This document shows, piece by piece, positions 61,395 to 64,000 of a stretch of DNA of 64,000 nucleotides (the first letter of the stretch is position 1; each line of letters begins with the position of its first letter). The position numbers and the translations under genes were made by a program. The notes beneath the pieces were generated by a model. That model was given only the letters and a program-made list of their open reading frames with translations, had not been told where the DNA came from and did not search any database. This DNA is from Streptomyces sp. HUAS CB01 (lineage in GTDB: Bacteria; Actinomycetota; Actinomycetes; Streptomycetales; Streptomycetaceae): contig NZ_CP129137.1 of the NCBI RefSeq assembly GCF_030406905.1, positions 806,001 to 870,000 on the forward strand, read 5' to 3'.

Positions 61395-62405
61395 TCAGCG
61401 ATCGAGCGTGCGCAGGTACTTCGCGAACTTCTCCAGGCCGTCGACGTTCCGCGGCCCGCTGATGCCCTCGTTGTAGTCGAGGACGAAGAAGTTGTTCTTC
61501 TTCACCGCGGGAAGTTCCTTCGTGTGGGGGGACTTCCTCAGAAACTCGATCTTCTTCCGGGCGGGCTGGTCACCGTAGTCCAGGATCATGATCACTTCGG
61601 GCTCGGCCTCGGCCACGGCCTCCCAGTTCACCTGGGTCCACCGCTGCTCCAGTCCGGCGAAGACGTTCCTGCCGCCCGCGGTGCCGATGATGTCCGTGGG
61701 CGGTACCTGGCTGCCCGCGGTGAACGGCTGGTCGGTGCCCGAGTCGTAGAGGAACACGGGCACCGGATCGCCCTTCGGCGCCTGGGCCCTGACCGCCTCC
61801 ACGCGCTGCTTCAGGCCGTCGACGACCTCGTCCGCCCGGTCCTCGACCCGGAAGATCCTGCCGAGCCGGCGAAGGTCGGTGTACAGCGCCTCGAACGGGG
61901 TGACCTTCTGCGGGTAGCGGGGGTAGTTGAAGCAGCTCTCCGTGTGCATGAAGCTCTGGACGCCGAGCTTGTCCAGGATCTCGGGGGTGATGCCCCGCTC
62001 GTCCTTGAAGCCGGAGTTCCAGCCCGCCACGACCAGGTCGGCCCTGGCCTCCACGACGACCTCCTTGTTGAGGAGGTCGTCGCTGAGCATCTTCACCCTG
62101 GCGTACTCGGACGCCCACGGGGACTCGCTCACGGGCGGGTTCGCGGGCGGCATCACATAGCCGTGGACGTGCTCGGTGAGGCCGAGGCTGAACAGCTTGT
62201 CGGCACTTCCGCCCTCGTACGCGACGGCGCGCTTCGGGATCGTGTACGGGACCGGCTCGCCGCAGCGCTCGACGGTGACCTTGCCGGACGTCCCGGCGTC
62301 AGGTTCGACCTCGGCACCGCAGCCGCCGAGCAGGAGGGCGCCGGCGAGGGAGGAGGCGAGGGCGGCACGGCGCCGCACCGAGCCGGGAGATCGGGTGGTA
62401 CGCAT
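61395..62405 (-). CDS. Iron-siderophore ABC transporter substrate-binding lipoprotein
   Basis: A 336-aa FecB/FepB-type binding protein. Signal peptide with lipobox LLGGC (Cys about residue 29), RAVAYEGGSADKLFSLGL, VVVEARADLVVAGWNSGF (about 115-132) and the C-lobe NVFAGLEQRWTQVNWEAVAEAEPEVIMILDYG. It binds a ferric siderophore or related chelate outside the membrane. Third gene of a permease-ATPase-binding protein operon. Confidence 0.92.
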   Translation of the reverse strand: MRTTRSPGSVRRRAALASSLAGALLLGGCGAEVEPDAGTSGKVTVERCGEPVPYTIPKRAVAYEGGSADKLFSLGLTEHVHGYVMPPANPPVSESPWASEYARVKMLSDDLLNKEVVVEARADLVVAGWNSGFKDERGITPEILDKLGVQSFMHTESCFNYPRYPQKVTPFEALYTDLRRLGRIFRVEDRADEVVDGLKQRVEAVRAQAPKGDPVPVFLYDSGTDQPFTAGSQVPPTDIIGTAGGRNVFAGLEQRWTQVNWEAVAEAEPEVIMILDYGDQPARKKIEFLRKSPHTKELPAVKKNNFFVLDYNEGISGPRNVDGLEKFAKYLRTLDR

Positions 62406-62421
62406 GTCGTGGATGTGCCTT

Positions 62422-63195
62422 TCAGGGAGAGGGGTTGAGCGAGTAGAGGAGTTGGGGGCCGCCCGTCAGCGGATGGGGGACGACGACGGCCCTGACGCCG
62501 AAGACCTCTTCGACCAGTTCGGTGGTGAGGACGTCCGCGGGCGGACCGGCCGCCACCAGGCGCCCCCGGGACAGCACGCCGAGGCGGTCGCAGGCGGCCG
62601 CGGCGAGGTTGAGGTCGTGCAGCACGACCAGGACGGTGAGCCCGCAGCCGCGAAGGAGCGAGAGCAGCTCGACCTGGTGGCGGACGTCGAGATGGTTGGT
62701 CGGCTCGTCCAGCACCAGGACCTGCGGCTCCTGGACCAGCGCCCGCGCCAGCAGGACGCGCTGGCGCTCCCCGCCCGACAGGGTCAGCACACCCCGGCGG
62801 GCGAGATGGCGGATGTCCAGCCGCTCCATCGTCCGCTCGCACAGGTCCCGTTCCCGCCGGCCGAGTGCCTGGATGCCCCGGAGGTGCGGGGTGCGTCCGA
62901 GCGCGACGACCTCCTCGACCGTGAAGTCGAGGTCGAGGGTGCCGTCCTGGGTCATGGCGGCGACGACCTGCGCGCTGCGGCGCAAGGTCATGCGGGAGAG
63001 GTCGTCCTCGCCTACCCGGACCGTGCCGGACGTGGGCCTGAGCGCGCGGTACACGCACCGCAGGGCGGTGGACTTCCCGCTGCCGTTCGGACCGACCAGG
63101 CCCACGACCCGGCCGCTCTCCACCTCCAGGGACAGCTCGCGCACCAGGCTCCGGCCGTCGGTCACCACCGAGAGCCCGTCGAGGGTCAGGTCCAT
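62422..63195 (-). CDS. Iron-siderophore ABC transporter ATPase
   Basis: A 257-aa ATPase of the FecE/FhuC group: Walker A GPNGSGKST (about 35-43), Q-loop MTQDGTLDLDF, signature LTLSGGERQRVLLARAL (about 137-153), Walker B VLVLDEPTNHLD and switch LHDLNLAA. ATG lies one base after the permease stop and the stop lies 16 bases before the binding-protein start. Confidence 0.95.
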   Translation of the reverse strand: MDLTLDGLSVVTDGRSLVRELSLEVESGRVVGLVGPNGSGKSTALRCVYRALRPTSGTVRVGEDDLSRMTLRRSAQVVAAMTQDGTLDLDFTVEEVVALGRTPHLRGIQALGRRERDLCERTMERLDIRHLARRGVLTLSGGERQRVLLARALVQEPQVLVLDEPTNHLDVRHQVELLSLLRGCGLTVLVVLHDLNLAAAACDRLGVLSRGRLVAAGPPADVLTTELVEEVFGVRAVVVPHPLTGGPQLLYSLNPSP

Positions 63196-63196
63196 C

Positions 63197-64000
63197 TCAA
63201 CGGCCCCCGAACATGTAGCCCTTGCGGCGCATCAGGGTGATGAACACCGGCACGCCGACGAGAGCGGTGATGACGCCGAGCGGCAGTTCACGCGGCGCGA
63301 CCAGCGTCCGGGACACCAGGTCGACCCACACCATGAACACCGCCCCGGCCAGGGGCGCGACGGCCAGCACGCGGGCGTGGGTGGCCCCGACGGCCATGCG
63401 CACCACATGCGGCATGACCAGGCCGACGAACGCGATGGCACCGCTGACGGCGACCATCGCGCCCGTCACGAGCGAGACGAGCACGAGAAGGCCCTTGCGG
63501 TGCCGGTCCGGGCTGACGCCCAGGCTCGCGGCGGTCTCGTCCCCGAGGGCCAGGACGTCCAGCGCCCGGCCGTGCCGGTACAGCAGGACCAGCCCCGCGA
63601 GCACGACCGCGGACACGGCCGGCAGGGCGCCCCAGGTCGCCGCACCGAAGCTGCCCATCGTCCAGTACAGGACCATGCTCGTCGCCTCGCTGTCCGGGGC
63701 GGAGTAGACGATCAGGCTCATGACCGCCTGGAACCCGAGCGACATGGCGACCCCCGTCAGCACCAGGCGCAGCGGCGACAGCGTGCCTCGGCCCGCGGAG
63801 GCCGCGTACACGAGGAGCGACGCCGCCAGTGCGCCGATGAAGGCGCCGGCGGAGACCGCGTGGATGCCGAGCGCCGCAAGGCCCCCGGTCACGGAGACGC
63901 CGACGGCACCGACGGAGGCACCCGACGAGACGCCGAGGACGAACGGATCGGCGAGGGCGTTGCGCACCATGGCCTGGATGGCGACGCCGATCGCGCTCAG
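63197..64000 (-). CDS. Iron-siderophore ABC transporter permease (5' part missing)
   Basis: FecCD-family permease, at least 268 residues in the window; the N-terminal part lies past base 64000. NPLADPFVLGVSSGAS-like segment (ALADPFVLGVSSGASVGAVG), LVLTGVAMSLGFQAVMSL, GDETAASLGV and GLVMPHVVRM (ATPase-coupling region) are family motifs. About eight membrane helices are visible. The reading frame stays open to the window edge. Confidence 0.95.
   Translation of the reverse strand: MSAIGVAIQAMVRNALADPFVLGVSSGASVGAVGVSVTGGLAALGIHAVSAGAFIGALAASLLVYAASAGRGTLSPLRLVLTGVAMSLGFQAVMSLIVYSAPDSEATSMVLYWTMGSFGAATWGALPAVSAVVLAGLVLLYRHGRALDVLALGDETAASLGVSPDRHRKGLLVLVSLVTGAMVAVSGAIAFVGLVMPHVVRMAVGATHARVLAVAPLAGAVFMVWVDLVSRTLVAPRELPLGVITALVGVPVFITLMRRKGYMFGGR

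Noticed and set aside
61395..64000. Siderophore transporter as part of the NRPS cluster
   Set aside because: It is on the other side of a repeat-rich gap, convergent with the cluster genes, and the cluster shows no catechol or hydroxamate chemistry.

Overview
The window is very GC-rich, with near-exclusive G/C third positions, leaderless-looking genes and several SARP-type regulators. It carries an LAxTG-type cell-wall anchored protein and a regulator gene with a TTA codon. All of this points to a Streptomyces chromosome. Neither end is a natural boundary: clpB is cut at base 1 and an iron-type ABC permease is cut at base 64000.

Left part (1-24200), mostly housekeeping and accessory genes. 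A minus-strand heat-shock operon reads dnaK, grpE, a zinc-finger-less DnaJ (CbpA type), a MerR-like CbpM modulator, then clpB. A gene-free stretch with a seven-copy 56-bp tandem repeat separates it from a complete NAD-dependent molybdenum formate dehydrogenase operon (fdsG-fdsB-fdsA-fdsD) preceded by a LysR gene. Then come a sortase substrate, a DUF4232-type lipoprotein, a DUF5997-like gene whose 3' end is tandemly repeated stop codon included, a LysR-type substrate-binding protein without HTH, a small hydrophobic protein and a CsbD stress protein. A MarR regulator, a 1013-aa SARP/NB-ARC/TPR regulator with one TTA codon, a 65-aa putative exported peptide with a duplicated DDMPWG motif, and a second SARP/NB-ARC regulator lead into the biosynthetic cluster.

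Centre (24285-60963), a non-ribosomal peptide cluster. There are five NRPS genes: Cy-A-PCP, C-A-PCP, C-A-PCP-TE, A-PCP-Cy-MT and A-PCP. A free-standing condensation protein with a damaged catalytic motif accompanies them. Tailoring and supply genes are a divergent SHMT, a threonine aldolase, two acyl-CoA dehydrogenases, a P450, an MbtH protein, a type II thioesterase, an aldehyde dehydrogenase, a tryptophan halogenase and a flavin reductase. An MFS exporter, an AlkZ-like DNA glycosylase and a third SARP regulator complete it. The combination of a tridomain Cy-A-PCP protein beside an SHMT homologue with a tryptophan halogenase matches what I remember of the fmo cluster for JBIR-34/-35, chloroindole 4-methyloxazoline peptides in which the SHMT FmoH makes alpha-methylserine. 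My inferred route is: tryptophan is chlorinated, loaded on A-PCP with MbtH, beta-hydroxylated by the P450, released by the type II TE, cleaved by the aldolase to an indole aldehyde, oxidised by the aldehyde dehydrogenase to an indole carboxylic acid, and loaded by the A domain that lacks the amino-acid-binding Asp. It is then extended with alpha-methylserine (methyloxazoline) and two more residues, and released by a thioesterase whose nucleophile is Cys.

Right part (60964-64000): a repeat-bearing intergenic stretch, then a FecB/FecE/FecCD-type iron-siderophore ABC transporter on the minus strand, probably outside the cluster. Strong perfect hairpins between convergent genes mark several transcription unit ends.
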